A stretch of DNA of 64,000 nt from assembly GCF_003939025.1 (NCBI RefSeq), contig NZ_RQIH01000009.1, positions 124,001-188,000 on the forward strand, written 5' to 3'. A model generated the notes under the pieces. The model ran no database searches and had not been told where the DNA came from. It saw only the letters and a program-made list of their open reading frames with translations. Shown in pieces: positions 9,083 to 19,600 of this stretch. Positions within the stretch are counted from its first letter, which is position 1; every line of letters begins with the position of its first letter. The position numbers and the translations under genes were made by a program. Source of the stretch: Rhizobium sophoriradicis (GTDB taxonomy: Bacteria; Pseudomonadota; Alphaproteobacteria; Rhizobiales; Rhizobiaceae).

Positions 9083-11389
9083 ATGGCCGCTGACCTCCGT
9101 TTTCTCGCAGCCCGCATCTCGGCCGAAATCAACGCCCGGCCGGATCAGGCCAAGGCCGCCATCGAGCTGCTCGATGAGGGCGCCACCGTGCCCTTCATCG
9201 CCCGTTACCGCAAGGAAGTGACGGGCGGGCTCGACGACACGCAGCTGCGCAATCTCGCCGAGCGGCTGGTCTATCTGCGCGAGCTTGAAGCCCGGCGCGC
9301 CGCGATCGTCGAATCGATCACCGGCCAGGGCAAGATGACCGACGAGCTGATGGCCAAAGTGGCCGGCGCCGAGACCAAGGCCGAGCTCGAGGATCTCTAT
9401 CTGCCGTATAAGCCGAAGCGCCGCACCCGCGCCGAAATCGCCCGCGAACGCGGCCTCGGCCCGCTTGCCGAAGCGATCCTTGCCGAACGTGGCCGGGAAC
9501 CGGCGGCGCTCGCCGAGGGCTTCGTCACCGCTGATGTGCCCGATGTGAAGACGGCGCTCGAAGGCGCGCGCGACATCATCGCCGAAGGCATTGCCGAAAA
9601 TGCCGATCTGCTCGGCAGGCTGCGCGCCCATATGCGCCAGGCCTCGCTGCTGAAGGCCAAGGTCGTGGACGGCAAGCAGGCGACGGGCGAAAAATTTTCC
9701 GACTATTTCGACCATTCCGAACGCTGGGCGACGGCGCCCGGCCACCGGGCGCTCGCCATGCTGCGCGGCTGGAACGAGGAAGTGCTGACACTGACGATCG
9801 AAGCCGATGCCGAGACCGCCTCGCCGAACAAGCCGGTCGAACGCATGATTGCATCAGCCTACGAAATCGGCGCGACCCGTCCCGGCGACCGCTGGCTGAT
9901 GGAGGTCGCCAGCTGGACCTGGCGCGTCAAGCTTTCCATGTCGCTGTCGCTCGATCTGATGCGGGAGCTGCGCGAGCGGGCAGAAGAGGAGGCGATCCAT
10001 GTCTTCGCCCGCAATCTCAAGGACCTGCTGCTCGCCGCCCCCGCCGGCTCGCGCGCGACCATGGGTCTTGATCCCGGGATCCGCACCGGCGTCAAGGTTG
10101 CCGTCGTCGACGGCACTGGGAAGGTGGTGGCGACCTCGACCGTCTATCCGTTCCAGCCGAGGAACGACGTGCGCGGCGCCCAGGTCGAGCTCGCCTCGCT
10201 GATCCGCAAGCACAATGTCGAGCTGATCTCGATCGGCAATGGCACCGGCAGCCGCGAAACGGAAAAGCTGGTGGCCGACATGCTGGCCGAACTGCCGGCG
10301 CCGAAGCCGACCAAGGTCATCGTCTCGGAAGCCGGCGCCTCGGTCTATTCCGCCTCGGCGACCGCAGCGGCCGAGTTTCCCGATCTCGACGTGTCGCTGC
10401 GCGGCGCCGTCTCGATTGCCCGGCGTCTGCAGGATCCTCTGGCCGAACTCGTCAAGATCGAGCCGAAGTCGATCGGCGTCGGCCAGTATCAGCACGATGT
10501 CGACCAGCAGAAGCTGTCGCGTTCGCTCGATGCCGTGGTCGAAGACGCGGTGAACGCCGTCGGCGTCGATCTCAACACCGCGTCGGCGCCGCTGCTCGCC
10601 CGCGTTTCCGGCCTCGGGCCCTCGATCGCCGACGCCATCGTCCGCCACCGCGACAGTGAGGGCCGTTTCGAGACGCGAAAGGATCTGCTGAAGGTTGCCC
10701 GGCTCGGCGGCCGCACCTTCGAGCAATGCGCCGGTTTCCTGCGCATCCCGAACGGCAAGGAGCCGCTCGATGCCTCCTCGGTGCATCCGGAGGCCTATGG
10801 CGTCGCCAAGAAGATCGTCGCCGCCTGCGGCCGTGATCTCAGGGCTCTGATGGGCGACAGCGCCGTGCTGAAAGCGATCGATCCGCGCCAGTTCGTCGAC
10901 GAGAAATTCGGCCTGCCGACGGTTCGCGACATCATCGCCGAATTGGAAAAGCCCGGCCGCGACCCGCGTCCGAGCTTCAAGACCGCGACCTTTGCCGAGG
11001 GCGTCAACGAAATTTCCGATCTCAAGCCCGGCATGGTGCTTGAGGGAACGGTGACCAATGTCGCTGCCTTCGGCGCGTTCGTCGATATCGGCGTGCACCA
11101 GGATGGTCTCGTGCATGTGTCCCAGCTCGCTGATCGCTTCGTCAAGGATCCCCATGAGGTCGTCAAGGCCGGCGATGTCGTCAAGGTGCGGGTCGTCGAG
11201 GTCGACGCCAAGCGCAAGCGCATCGCTCTGTCGATGAAACGAGATGATGGTTCCGCAGCGCCGCCGCGTGGTGATTCTCGCGGAAACCAGGGCTCGCGGC
11301 CGCAGAACGAGCGCCGGCCTGCTGCGCCGAAACAGGAGAGCCAGGGTGCCTTCGGCGCCGCACTGGCCGAAGCGATGAAGCGAAAATAA
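9083..11389 (+). CDS. tex: Tex-family RNA-binding transcription accessory protein
   Basis: The ATG at 9083 has AGGAAA just upstream; an earlier start at 9005 lies in poorly conserved sequence. The 768 residues follow the Tex plan: an N-terminal helical region ([20 protein letters not shown] near residue 35), a YqgF/RNase H-like core ([17 protein letters not shown] near 325), helix-hairpin-helix motifs ([20 protein letters not shown] near 500), and an S1 RNA-binding domain ([18 protein letters not shown] near 655). A basic, low-complexity tail closes it. Tex is a cytosolic nucleic-acid-binding factor linked to transcription and stress tolerance; its precise role in rhizobia is uncertain. Confidence 0.95.
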   Translation: MAADLRFLAARISAEINARPDQAKAAIELLDEGATVPFIARYRKEVTGGLDDTQLRNLAERLVYLRELEARRAAIVESITGQGKMTDELMAKVAGAETKAELEDLYLPYKPKRRTRAEIARERGLGPLAEAILAERGREPAALAEGFVTADVPDVKTALEGARDIIAEGIAENADLLGRLRAHMRQASLLKAKVVDGKQATGEKFSDYFDHSERWATAPGHRALAMLRGWNEEVLTLTIEADAETASPNKPVERMIASAYEIGATRPGDRWLMEVASWTWRVKLSMSLSLDLMRELRERAEEEAIHVFARNLKDLLLAAPAGSRATMGLDPGIRTGVKVAVVDGTGKVVATSTVYPFQPRNDVRGAQVELASLIRKHNVELISIGNGTGSRETEKLVADMLAELPAPKPTKVIVSEAGASVYSASATAAAEFPDLDVSLRGAVSIARRLQDPLAELVKIEPKSIGVGQYQHDVDQQKLSRSLDAVVEDAVNAVGVDLNTASAPLLARVSGLGPSIADAIVRHRDSEGRFETRKDLLKVARLGGRTFEQCAGFLRIPNGKEPLDASSVHPEAYGVAKKIVAACGRDLRALMGDSAVLKAIDPRQFVDEKFGLPTVRDIIAELEKPGRDPRPSFKTATFAEGVNEISDLKPGMVLEGTVTNVAAFGAFVDIGVHQDGLVHVSQLADRFVKDPHEVVKAGDVVKVRVVEVDAKRKRIALSMKRDDGSAAPPRGDSRGNQGSRPQNERRPAAPKQESQGAFGAALAEAMKRK

Positions 11390-11488
11390 GGGTTTAGCCG
11401 GCATTTCGGCAAAAATGCAACAATTTGGCAGCGTTCTGAACGGAGTGCTAGATCCGGCGCTTGTAAGGCGAAAGAGATCGCTTAAGTT

Positions 11489-11510
11489 GATGTGACCACC
11501 CTGTCACATC
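11489..11510. promoter_or_regulatory. Inverted repeat just upstream of cfa
   Basis: GATGTGAC (11489-11496) and GTCACATC (11503-11510) are perfect inverted arms six bases apart, ending 12 bases before the cfa start. The arms look like CRP/FNR half-sites (TGTGA and TCACA), but the spacing is eight bases between cores instead of six. It may be an operator or a 5' leader hairpin over the ribosome site. Confidence 0.5.
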
Positions 11511-11522
11511 TGCGAGGCGTCC

Positions 11523-12782
11523 ATGGCGTCGGCATTCCTATCGATCGTGCAGCAAATCATCCGCAAGGGTTCGTTGAAGCTTACCCTTGCCAATGGCGAG
11601 ACCCATGATATCGGCGACGGCAGCGGTGAGACCGTTGTCGCCCGCCTTGCCGACCAGGAGGCGGAGGACGCCATCCGGCGCGACCCGACGATGAAGCTCG
11701 GCGAAATGTACATGCAGGGCCGGTTCATTCTCGAACAGGGCAACATCTATGATTTCCTGTCGCTGGTGAAACAGAACACCACCAACGAGATCTTCGATTT
11801 CAAGATGGCAGCACTGCTCGTCGGCCGCATTGCCTGGCAGCAGTTGAAGAGCCGCCTGCCGGTCAATCGCAACAAGCACAACGTCGCCCATCACTACGAC
11901 CTGTCGGCCAAGCTCTTCGATCTTTTTCTCGACGAGGACTGGCAATATTCCTGTGCCTATTTCGAACCGCCGGGCATCAGTCTCGACGAGGCGCAGCTCG
12001 CCAAGAAACGCCATATCGCCGCCAAGCTCCTGCTTGCGCCGAACCAGCGCATTCTGGAGATCGGCTCCGGCTGGGGCGGCATGGGCATGTATCTGACCGA
12101 GGCGACGGAGGGCGCCGAGTTTACCGGCATTACGCTCAGCGAAGAACAGCTCAAGGTCTCCCGTACGCGCGCCGAAAAACGCGGCCTTGCCGACCGCGTG
12201 CGTTTCGAGCTGCAGGACTATCGCAGCATGACCGGCCAAAAGTTCGACCGCATCGTCTCGGTCGGCATGTTCGAACATGTCGGCATCGGCAATTACGCCA
12301 ATTTCTTCCGCAAGGTCTCTGATCTCCTCGATTACAATGGCGTCATGGTGCTGCATTCGATTGGCCGTCCGAAGCCGAGCTTCGGCACCAATGCCTTTAT
12401 CGAGAAGTATATTTTCCCCGGCGGCTATATTCCGTCCGTCGGCGAAGTCGTGCCGCCGCTCGAGAAGGCCGGGCTGCTCGTCAAGGATATTGAGATCCTG
12501 CCGATGCATTATGCCTATACGCTGCGCCATTGGCGCGAGCGTTTCGTGGCGCGCAAGGCCGAAGCGGTGGCGCTTTACGACGAGCAGTTCTTCCGCATGT
12601 GGGAATTTTATCTCGCCGGTTCCGAGATGGGCTTCCGCTGGGACGAGCTCTTCATCCTGCAGATCCAGATCGCCAAGAACCAGTTCGCCGTTCCCAACAA
12701 TCGCAATTACATCGCAGAGAACGAAGCCAGGCTGAAGGAATTTGAGGCGCGGCGCGCGCCGCTGGAAAAGGTGACATTCTGA
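11523..12782 (+). CDS. cfa: Cyclopropane-fatty-acyl-phospholipid synthase family protein
   Basis: The 419-residue protein has the CFA synthase layout. An N-terminal lipid-binding region (DPTMKLGEMYMQGRFILEQG) precedes NVAHHYDLSAKLFDLFLDE near residue 120 and the SAM-binding motif ILEIGSGWGGMGMYL near residue 180. Conserved C-terminal elements are FIEKYIFPGGYIPS and MHYAYTLRHWRERF. The enzyme methylenates unsaturated acyl chains of membrane phospholipids using S-adenosylmethionine, usually in stationary phase or acid stress. Rhizobia often have more than one paralogue, so the substrate of this copy is not certain. An inverted repeat precedes the start. Confidence 0.92.
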   Translation: MASAFLSIVQQIIRKGSLKLTLANGETHDIGDGSGETVVARLADQEAEDAIRRDPTMKLGEMYMQGRFILEQGNIYDFLSLVKQNTTNEIFDFKMAALLVGRIAWQQLKSRLPVNRNKHNVAHHYDLSAKLFDLFLDEDWQYSCAYFEPPGISLDEAQLAKKRHIAAKLLLAPNQRILEIGSGWGGMGMYLTEATEGAEFTGITLSEEQLKVSRTRAEKRGLADRVRFELQDYRSMTGQKFDRIVSVGMFEHVGIGNYANFFRKVSDLLDYNGVMVLHSIGRPKPSFGTNAFIEKYIFPGGYIPSVGEVVPPLEKAGLLVKDIEILPMHYAYTLRHWRERFVARKAEAVALYDEQFFRMWEFYLAGSEMGFRWDELFILQIQIAKNQFAVPNNRNYIAENEARLKEFEARRAPLEKVTF

Positions 12783-12817
12783 GCGGCAGTGGTCGGACCT
12801 GATGAAAGGACATGCGG

Positions 12818-13399
12818 ATGAGCAGTGCGTTTCCCGAGATCTACCTCGTCCGCCACGGCGAGACCGAATGGAGCCGGTCGGGGCGTCACACCGGACGCAG
12901 CGACATTCCGCTGACTGAGGTGGGCGAGGCCGCCGCCGGCAAGCTTGCCGAACGGCTCTCGGGCCTATCCTTCGCTGCCGTCTGGTCGAGCCCCTCCGCG
13001 CGCGCCCGCAAGACCTGCGCGCTCGCCGGCTTCGGATCGGGCGCGGTGATCCGCGACGATCTCGCCGAATGGGACTACGGCGCCTATGAAGGCATCACCA
13101 CCAAGGAAATCCTGGCCGACCGCCCCGGCTGGCAGCTCTTTCGCGATGGCTGCCCGAATGGCGAAACACCCGCCGATATCGGCGCCCGCGCCGACGCCGT
13201 CGTCGAGGCGCTTCGCCAAGTGAGTGCGAACATCCTGATTTTCTCGAGCTCGCATTTCCTGCGCGTGCTCGCCGCCCGCTGGCTCGGCCTGCCACCCGAA
13301 GGCGGCGCGCATTTTGTGCTTGATACTGCTTCTATCAGCGTGCTCGGTTTTGAGCACGATCTGACAGAGCCGGTCATTCGCCGGTGGAACCAGAGATAG
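12818..13399 (+). CDS. Histidine phosphatase family protein
   Basis: The ATG at 12818 is seven bases after AAAGGA; the ATG at 12812 is too close to that site. The 193 residues carry the phosphohistidine signature IYLVRHGETEWSRSGRHTG at the N-terminus, a mid-protein acid (DDLAEWDYGAYEG), and a second catalytic histidine in FSSSHFLRVLAARWLG. It belongs to the phosphoglycerate mutase/phosphatase branch. The substrate cannot be inferred. It is 35 bases from cfa on the same strand, so cotranscription is likely. Confidence 0.9.
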   Translation: MSSAFPEIYLVRHGETEWSRSGRHTGRSDIPLTEVGEAAAGKLAERLSGLSFAAVWSSPSARARKTCALAGFGSGAVIRDDLAEWDYGAYEGITTKEILADRPGWQLFRDGCPNGETPADIGARADAVVEALRQVSANILIFSSSHFLRVLAARWLGLPPEGGAHFVLDTASISVLGFEHDLTEPVIRRWNQR

Positions 13400-13459
13400 A
13401 CCGGCTGCAGAGCGAGACTGCGGTGAGGTCGGTTCAGGATGACCAAATCGTCGTTGGCG

Positions 13460-13640
13460 CCGTGCCTGCGGCCCCCTCATCCGACCCTTCGGGCCACCTT
13501 CTCCCCGAGGGGAGAAGAGGGAGCGAGCGGCACCGCCGTCACTCCTAGCTAAGGTCCTGGGGAACGAGACGTTGCCGCGATTCCCTTCTCCCCTCGGGGA
13601 GAAGATGCCGGCAGGCAGATGAGGGGGCCGCACGGCACAG
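13460..13640. repeat. RIME-like repeat, copy C
   Basis: The ends GCCGTGCCTGCGGCCCCCTC and its near-complement GAGGGGGCCGCACGGCAC flank two CTTCTCCCC(G)AGGGGAGAAG-type hairpins. It belongs to the same family as copy B. It occupies most of the gap between the phosphatase gene and the MipA/OmpV gene. Confidence 0.85.
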
Positions 13641-13751
13641 CTTTCAATAGCAGCCTTTGCTTGCCGTGGTTAACATTGGCGTAACGACCTCACGATAAAT
13701 GTAGCCACCGCCGCCATCCGCGGCTTTGTTTTGCGTTTCTGGAGTGCGGAC

Positions 13752-14564
13752 GTGTTTCATCGATCAGTCGTATCGATCTCTTTCCTTATTGCCTTTTCAT
13801 CCATCGCTCCCGCGGCCGCACAGGAAAGCGGCCAGCATTTCTGGTCGGGCGACTGGTATCTGAACGTCGGCGTCGCCGGCTTTTCCGCCCCGAAATTCGA
13901 AGGCGCGTCGCGCAACGAGTTCAAGTTCAGCCCGCTGATCTCGGTCGGTCGGCAGGGCGCCGGCCCGCGCTTTTCCTCGCGCAACGACAATCCCTCCTTC
14001 GCCCTGATCGACAAGGGCGCCCTCCGCGCCGGCATCGTCGGCAGGTTCGTGCCGTCGCGCGATGACGGTGATGGCCATGAGCTCAAGGGCTTTAGGAAGG
14101 TCAAGTGGGGTGCTGAGGCCGGCGGCTTCGTCGAGGTCTATCCGACCGATTTCCTGCGCGCCCGCGCCGAGGTCCGCCAGGGCATCCGCTCCCATGACGG
14201 CGTCGTCGCCGATCTTGCCGTCGATGCCTTTACCGATATTGCACCCGACCTGCAGCTGTCGGGCGGTCCGCGCGCGACATTTGCGACAAGCGGCTATTAC
14301 GACGCCTATTACGGTGTCAGCGCCAAGCACGCCGCGGCAAGCGGCCTCGATCCCTACAAACCCTCCTCGGGCATTCAATCCTATGGCGCCGGCGCGGCGC
14401 TGACATGGAAGGCGACGGAAAACCTGTCGGCAAGCTCCTTCCTTGAGTACAAGCGGCTGGCCGGTCCCGCCGCCGACAGCAGCCTGGTGCGCGAGCGCGG
14501 CTCGAAGAACCAGCTCCTGATCGGCGTTTCGGCGACCTACAAGTTCAATTTTTCGCTGCAGTGA
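13752..14564 (+). CDS. MipA/OmpV family outer-membrane protein
   Basis: The start is placed at the GTG at 13752, seven bases after GGAG; a TTG at 13731 is the alternative. The first 26 or so residues form a signal peptide ending in APAAAQE. The 270-residue protein continues with WYLNVGVAGFSAPKFEGA and SPLISVGRQG, then alternating beta-strand segments, and ends in KFNFSLQ with strand-like character. These fit the MipA/OmpV outer-membrane beta-barrel family, sometimes linked to murein enzymes or porin-like roles. The specific role here is unknown. Confidence 0.88.
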   Translation: MFHRSVVSISFLIAFSSIAPAAAQESGQHFWSGDWYLNVGVAGFSAPKFEGASRNEFKFSPLISVGRQGAGPRFSSRNDNPSFALIDKGALRAGIVGRFVPSRDDGDGHELKGFRKVKWGAEAGGFVEVYPTDFLRARAEVRQGIRSHDGVVADLAVDAFTDIAPDLQLSGGPRATFATSGYYDAYYGVSAKHAAASGLDPYKPSSGIQSYGAGAALTWKATENLSASSFLEYKRLAGPAADSSLVRERGSKNQLLIGVSATYKFNFSLQ

Positions 14565-14570
14565 TTGCCG

Positions 14571-14602
14571 GCGCCCGCGCGTCTCTTTAGGTACGCGGGC
14601 GC
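14571..14602 (+). terminator. GC-rich hairpin after MipA/OmpV gene
   Basis: GCGCCCGCG (14571-14579) and CGCGGGCGC (14594-14602) form a perfect 9-bp stem six bases after the stop. No T-tract follows, so termination is plausible but not proven. Confidence 0.5.
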
Positions 14603-14722
14603 TGCAGGATCTTGAATCGCCGCAAAATTAATCCCTGAATCGAGTCCGATCCCAAAGAGCATGCACGTGGCAGGCGGCGATCGCTTCTTGACCGGATCGC
14701 CGGCCGGTCGCTAGATGGCGGC

Positions 14723-15682
14723 ATGCAAGATACTGGCGACTTCAACGACCGCGTTTCCGACGCGCCTTCCGACAACTGGGTTTACCGGATCCTGCCGCCA
14801 TGGCTCTGGCCCTATGCGCAGCTCGCCCGCTGGGACCGCCCCATCGGCTGGCAGCTGCTGATGTGGCCGTGTTTCTGGTCGGCGACCCTTGCCGCCAATG
14901 CGGCGATCGACGAGGGGCTCTATTCCGGCAGCCTGCTGGTCTCCCACCTTATCCTCTATTTCATCGGCGCCGTCGCCATGCGCGGCGCCGGCTGCACCTA
15001 CAACGATCTGGTCGATCACGAGATCGACATGCAGGTGGCGCGCACCCGTTCGCGCCCGCTGCCTTCCGGCCGCGTCACACGCGCCCACGCGAAAATCTTC
15101 ATCGGCCTGCAGGCGCTGGTCGGGCTTTTCGTGCTCTTGCAGTTCAACTGGTTCACCGTCTTCCTGGGTCTGCTCTCGCTCGGCATCGTTGCGCTTTATC
15201 CCTACGCCAAACGTTTCACCGACTGGCCGCAATTCTACCTCGGCCTTGCCTTTTCCTGGGGCGCGCTGATGGGCTGGGCCGGCATTTTGGGCGAGATTTC
15301 CTTCGCCTCCGTCCTGCTTTATGCCGCCTCCGTCGCCTGGACGATCGGTTACGACACGATCTATGCCCATCAGGACAAGGAGGATGACGAGCTGATCGGC
15401 GTCCGCTCCACCGCCCGGCTGTTCGGCGATAGGACGAGGGCGTGCCTGATCGGCCTTTACGGGCTGACGCTGGTGCTGATGTTTGTCGCCTTCGCGCTTG
15501 CCGGCGCCAATCTCATCGCTTTCTTGGCGCTGCTCGGCGCGGCCGGCATGTTCGCCTGGCAGATCGTCCGGCTCGATATCGAGGATGCCGCCCAATGCCT
15601 GGTGCTCTTCAAGTCGAACAACCGCGTCGGCCTGATCATCTTCTTCGGCCTGTTCATCTCGCTGCTCTTCGCCATTCCCTGA
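14723..15682 (+). CDS. ubiA: 4-hydroxybenzoate polyprenyltransferase
   Basis: The 319-residue polytopic membrane protein has both aspartate-rich motifs of UbiA: NDLVDHEIDMQVARTRSRPL near residue 95 and YDTIYAHQDKEDD near residue 213. About eight hydrophobic helices are visible. It attaches the polyprenyl tail to 4-hydroxybenzoate in ubiquinone synthesis at the inner membrane. The N-terminus PWLWPYAQLARWDRPIGWQL is characteristic of the proteobacterial ubiquinone enzyme. It ends at a strong terminator and faces the DUF6101 gene. Confidence 0.95.
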   Translation: MQDTGDFNDRVSDAPSDNWVYRILPPWLWPYAQLARWDRPIGWQLLMWPCFWSATLAANAAIDEGLYSGSLLVSHLILYFIGAVAMRGAGCTYNDLVDHEIDMQVARTRSRPLPSGRVTRAHAKIFIGLQALVGLFVLLQFNWFTVFLGLLSLGIVALYPYAKRFTDWPQFYLGLAFSWGALMGWAGILGEISFASVLLYAASVAWTIGYDTIYAHQDKEDDELIGVRSTARLFGDRTRACLIGLYGLTLVLMFVAFALAGANLIAFLALLGAAGMFAWQIVRLDIEDAAQCLVLFKSNNRVGLIIFFGLFISLLFAIP

Positions 15683-15707
15683 ATGGAACGGCGAGTGAAA
15701 CGACAAA

Positions 15708-15733
15708 ACCCGGCGCGGGCGCCGGGTCTTAAT
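15708..15733 (+). terminator. Terminator between convergent ubiA and DUF6101 genes
   Basis: ACCCGGCGC (15708-15716), a two-base loop and GCGCCGGGT (15719-15727) form a perfect 9-bp stem followed by CTTAAT and preceded by AAAA. It could act in both directions. Confidence 0.75.
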
Positions 15734-15763
15734 GTTTGCGAAAACCAAGCGTCGCGATGCCGC

Positions 15764-16330
15764 TCAATTGCGGGCGATGATTTCCTTGCCTTCGATCCGC
15801 ATGGCGACGCCGAGCTGGCCGGTGGTGCGGCGCACCAGGAAGCGCGGACGACGATTGGCGAAGTAGGAATGGCGACGGCGCGGCTTCAGATCGCCGGTGC
15901 GCAGGGCGCCGATGTGGTCTTCGAGCGGCCGCGCCACGCCGTCGGCCTCGACCATCAGCATCGGAATGCGGAAGGCCTCGGACCAGCTGCGCCAGTCGGC
16001 GGCGATATCGCTGAGATCATGGGCAACCAGCAGCGGAATGCAGAGCTCCGGGTCGGCATGGTGGAGTTCGAGCGTGACGGTCACCTCGCCGTCGCCATGG
16101 TCGATGGCGCGGGCGGCGACACCCTTGAAGACACGCTTCGGCAGGGCAATCGAGAGCGGCAGGCCGCTGGAGGGAAGGACTTTGCGCAGGACCGCGCCGC
16201 GTTCGTCTATGGTGATGCTGACGTCATCCGAACAATCATGGATGGCGTAGCTGACCTGCTGCGGGAAGCGGGACGGATCGAGACGCAGCGTCGTGCCAGC
16301 CCAAGCGGGCTTCAAAACGGGATTGTTCAT
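15764..16330 (-). CDS. DUF6101-like conserved protein
   Basis: The 188 residues begin MNNPVLKPAWAGTTLRLDPS, with no signal peptide or membrane helix. The middle is beta-rich (ITIDERGAVLRKVLPSSGLP, VTVTLELHHADPELCIPLLV) and the C-terminus is basic (KPRRRHSYFANRRPRFLVRR). It resembles the rhizobial DUF6101 family, named from memory. No function is known. It is convergent with ubiA and stands apart from other genes. Confidence 0.7.
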   Translation of the reverse strand: MNNPVLKPAWAGTTLRLDPSRFPQQVSYAIHDCSDDVSITIDERGAVLRKVLPSSGLPLSIALPKRVFKGVAARAIDHGDGEVTVTLELHHADPELCIPLLVAHDLSDIAADWRSWSEAFRIPMLMVEADGVARPLEDHIGALRTGDLKPRRRHSYFANRRPRFLVRRTTGQLGVAMRIEGKEIIARN

Positions 16331-16630
16331 TTCATTCTACCCTTGTCTTACCTGAGAGCCGGTTTGCGGTCTTCTCCTCGGGACTTTTCGTCCTCTATGG
16401 CCGACAATAGGCGGGCGCCCTTCCGTACAGCTTAAAAATTGCGGTTAAGAAAACTTTGCCTCCCCTGATGGTTATCAAAACCGAATCCGGCAGGGTTTCC
16501 GGAAGGTGAACGCTGTGCCGTCCCGAAATGACGCAACCCAGAGGTAAGTCTCGGGTAAGTTTTGCGTGGCAAAATGGGCTTACCGGCAGTTCGTCGTTCT
16601 TTTAGAGATTTTGCCAAAAGGGCGCTTTTG

Positions 16631-19600
16631 ATGATTACGGCTTCCCTCGCTTATTCGATCCTGTCGAAGGATATGACGTCGAGCCTCAACAAGGTCGCGT
16701 CGCAGGCGACGGTCAAGAAGGATGCGCAGTACTACGCCGACCATATCAACAAGGTCACCTCGGTCGACGACTTTCTCGGCGATTACAAGCTCTACAGCTA
16801 TGCGATGAAGGCCTATGGTCTCGAGGATATGACTTACGCCAAGGCGTTCATGAAGAAGGTGTTGGAGAGCGATCTGACCGATCCCAACAGCTACGCCAAC
16901 AAGCTCTCCGATGCGCGCTACCGCGAATTCGCCGCCGCCTTCAATTTCAACGCACCCGAGAAGGACGTGCAGACGGACGCCCAGGAGGACGAGCTCATCG
17001 GCCTCTACAAGCAGTCCTTTGTTGATGCCGACAAGGCGTCGGCCGCCGAGAGCACCTATTACAGCAACAATATCGACAGCGTGCAGACCGTCGACGATCT
17101 GGTCAACAACACAAGGCTGCGCACCTATGTGCTGAAGACCTTCAAAATCGATCCGACCTATGCGTCGAAGGATTTTCTGCGCCAGGTGCTGACGAGCGAT
17201 CTCAGCGACCCCGCAAGCGTCGTCAATACGCAAGGCGGCGACAAGTACAAGGCGCTTGCCGCCCAGTTCAGCTTCAATGCCGACGGCACCGTCACCGGCA
17301 CCGCCCAGACCGCGGCGCAGAAGGCCTCCGTCATCGAGACCTACACACTGAATTCCCAGTCCGTCATCATCGACAATTCGGTCGGTTCGGACGTTGTCTA
17401 TGTCAGCAAGACGGCGGCCGAATACAACAAGGCCTATTATACCGCCAAGATCGGCACGATCACCAATGTCGACGATCTGGTCGCCGACAGCCGCCTGACC
17501 TCGTACATCAAGACCGCCTACAGCATGGGCGCCGATTTCACCGCTGCGGCACTGCGCACGGTCCTGACCGATCCCGGATATGCCCAGCTGATGGGCTTTA
17601 CCAACGTCTACAACGCCTTCAACTTCAAGGCGGATGGTTCGACCTCGAACACGGCACGTGTGCGGACGATCGAGCAGGCGAACAAGCTGTCGTCGGCGGC
17701 GTCGCAGACCGCCAACTACTATAAGGTGACCTCGCAATCGAGCGGCATCACCAATGTCGACGACCTGCTCGCCGACGCAAACATGGCGCGCTACATCAAG
17801 GATGCCTATGGTCTCGGCACCGATTTCAGCAATGCCGATCTGAAGAACATCCTGACCGACCCGGCCTATGCCGCCGCGCAGGGCCATGCCGATATCAATG
17901 CCGATTTCAACTTCCAGGCGGATGGCTCGATCAACGGTTCGGTGATCCAGACAGAGACGCAGCGGAAATCGACGACCGACAAGTCGGCGGCGAATGCCGC
18001 CCACTTCAACGCCATGATCGACAATGTCACCAATGTCGACGACCTCATGTCCGATCCCGTTGCGGTCAGCTATCTCAGAACAAGCATGCAGATCGCCGAC
18101 AGTGTTTCCGATGCGACGCTGAGGACTTTCCTCGTCGATCCGGCGGCGGCCAGCGCCCAGGGCTATAGCGACGTTCACGATCTCTTCAATTTCAAGACGG
18201 ACGGGTCTGTCGCCACCCTTTATGCCTCGCAGACCGCCACCCAAAGCGCCAACACGACAAGCAAGGCCGACAATGCGGCCGTCTATTACCAGTCGACCAT
18301 CGCCGGAATCTCGAACGTCGATCAGTTGCTGGCGGACCAGAAGCTCAACAACTTCGTGCGCAATGCCTACGGCATCCCGTCTACCGTCACGGACGTCGAT
18401 CTTCGCAACATCCTGACCGATCAGAGCGGCACCGGCACCTATGCCGACGTTGCCGCCGCCTTCAACTTCAAGGCCGACGGATCGCTCGAGGATGGCTTGG
18501 CTGCGCAGACGTCCAGCCAGATCACCAACACGAAAATTGCCGCCGGAGCGCGCACCGACGATTATTCTTCCCGGATGGCGACGATCGCCAATGTCGACGA
18601 GCTCATCGCCGATCCCGCCATCACCAATTTCCTGAAGAGCACCTACAATCTGCCGTTCAACATCTCGGACGCCGACCTGAAGAGCATCCTGACCGATGCG
18701 ACGGCTGCCGCAGCCGCCGGCCATGCCGACCTCAACGCCGATTTCAATTTCGCCGCCGATGGATCGCTGCCGGCCGTCAGCTCGGTGCAGACGGCCGATC
18801 AGGCGCAGACCACCAATGACAACTATATGGCGCGCTATGACGACGAGCGCGACGAGGCGATCGAGGAGGTCGCCGACAACTACTCGAGCATGATGGCCGA
18901 CAGCACGAGCCTGCTCGATACTGCCGAGATCAAGAGCGTCAACGACTTCCTGCGCACCAATGCCGCGGCCGATTTCAAGAAGAGCAACGACAATCTGCCG
19001 GACCCCTATCATGTGGCGCTGCAGGCCTTCGGCCTGACCGACCAGGACGTGCCGCGCTCGATGATGCGCAAGATTCTGACGAGCGATGCTTATGACCCGG
19101 ATGGCTATATCGCCTCACTGAAGGACGAACGCATCACCAATCTCGCCCGCGCCTTCAATTTTGGACCGGACGGCAAGGCGGCGTCACCCTTCCAGGCGCT
19201 TCCCGACGCGACCCTGGCCAAATACGCCACCGACTACAAGGCGCATATGACCATGCTGCTGAAGGCCGGCCCGGTAAAGGACAAGGCGTCGAAGGACGCG
19301 ACCGCCGAAGTCGATTATTTTGCCAAGGGCATGGCCAAGGTGAAGTCGCTCGACGATTTCCTCGACGACAGCCGCCTGACCGATCTGGTGCTGAAGGCGA
19401 ACAACCTCGACCCGAAGGATTACGACAAGGCGACGCTGAAGAAGATCTTCACCTCCGACCCCGACGACAAGAAGAGCTACCTGAACAGCAAAGCCGATGC
19501 GCGCTTCCAGGACATCGTCGCCGCCTTCAACTTCGACAAGGACGGCAATCTGACCCGCGCCAAGATCGGCACGATCCAGAACAAGGCGGCCGAGGAGAAC

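Noticed and set aside
8660..9745. Extension of the glyS frame upstream to about 1,066 codons
   Set aside because: The real GlyS N-terminus ([14 protein letters not shown]) is at 8659. The extension crosses a RIME copy and then lies antisense to tex, with no protein family character.
9854..11404. Long minus-strand frame opposite tex
   Set aside because: GC-rich shadow. The plus strand encodes conserved Tex domains throughout.
16580..19012. 810-codon minus-strand frame opposite the DUF1217 gene
   Set aside because: It mirrors the repeats of the plus-strand gene, is dominated by Gly, Arg, Ile, Val and Asp from codon shadowing, and has no recognisable domain.
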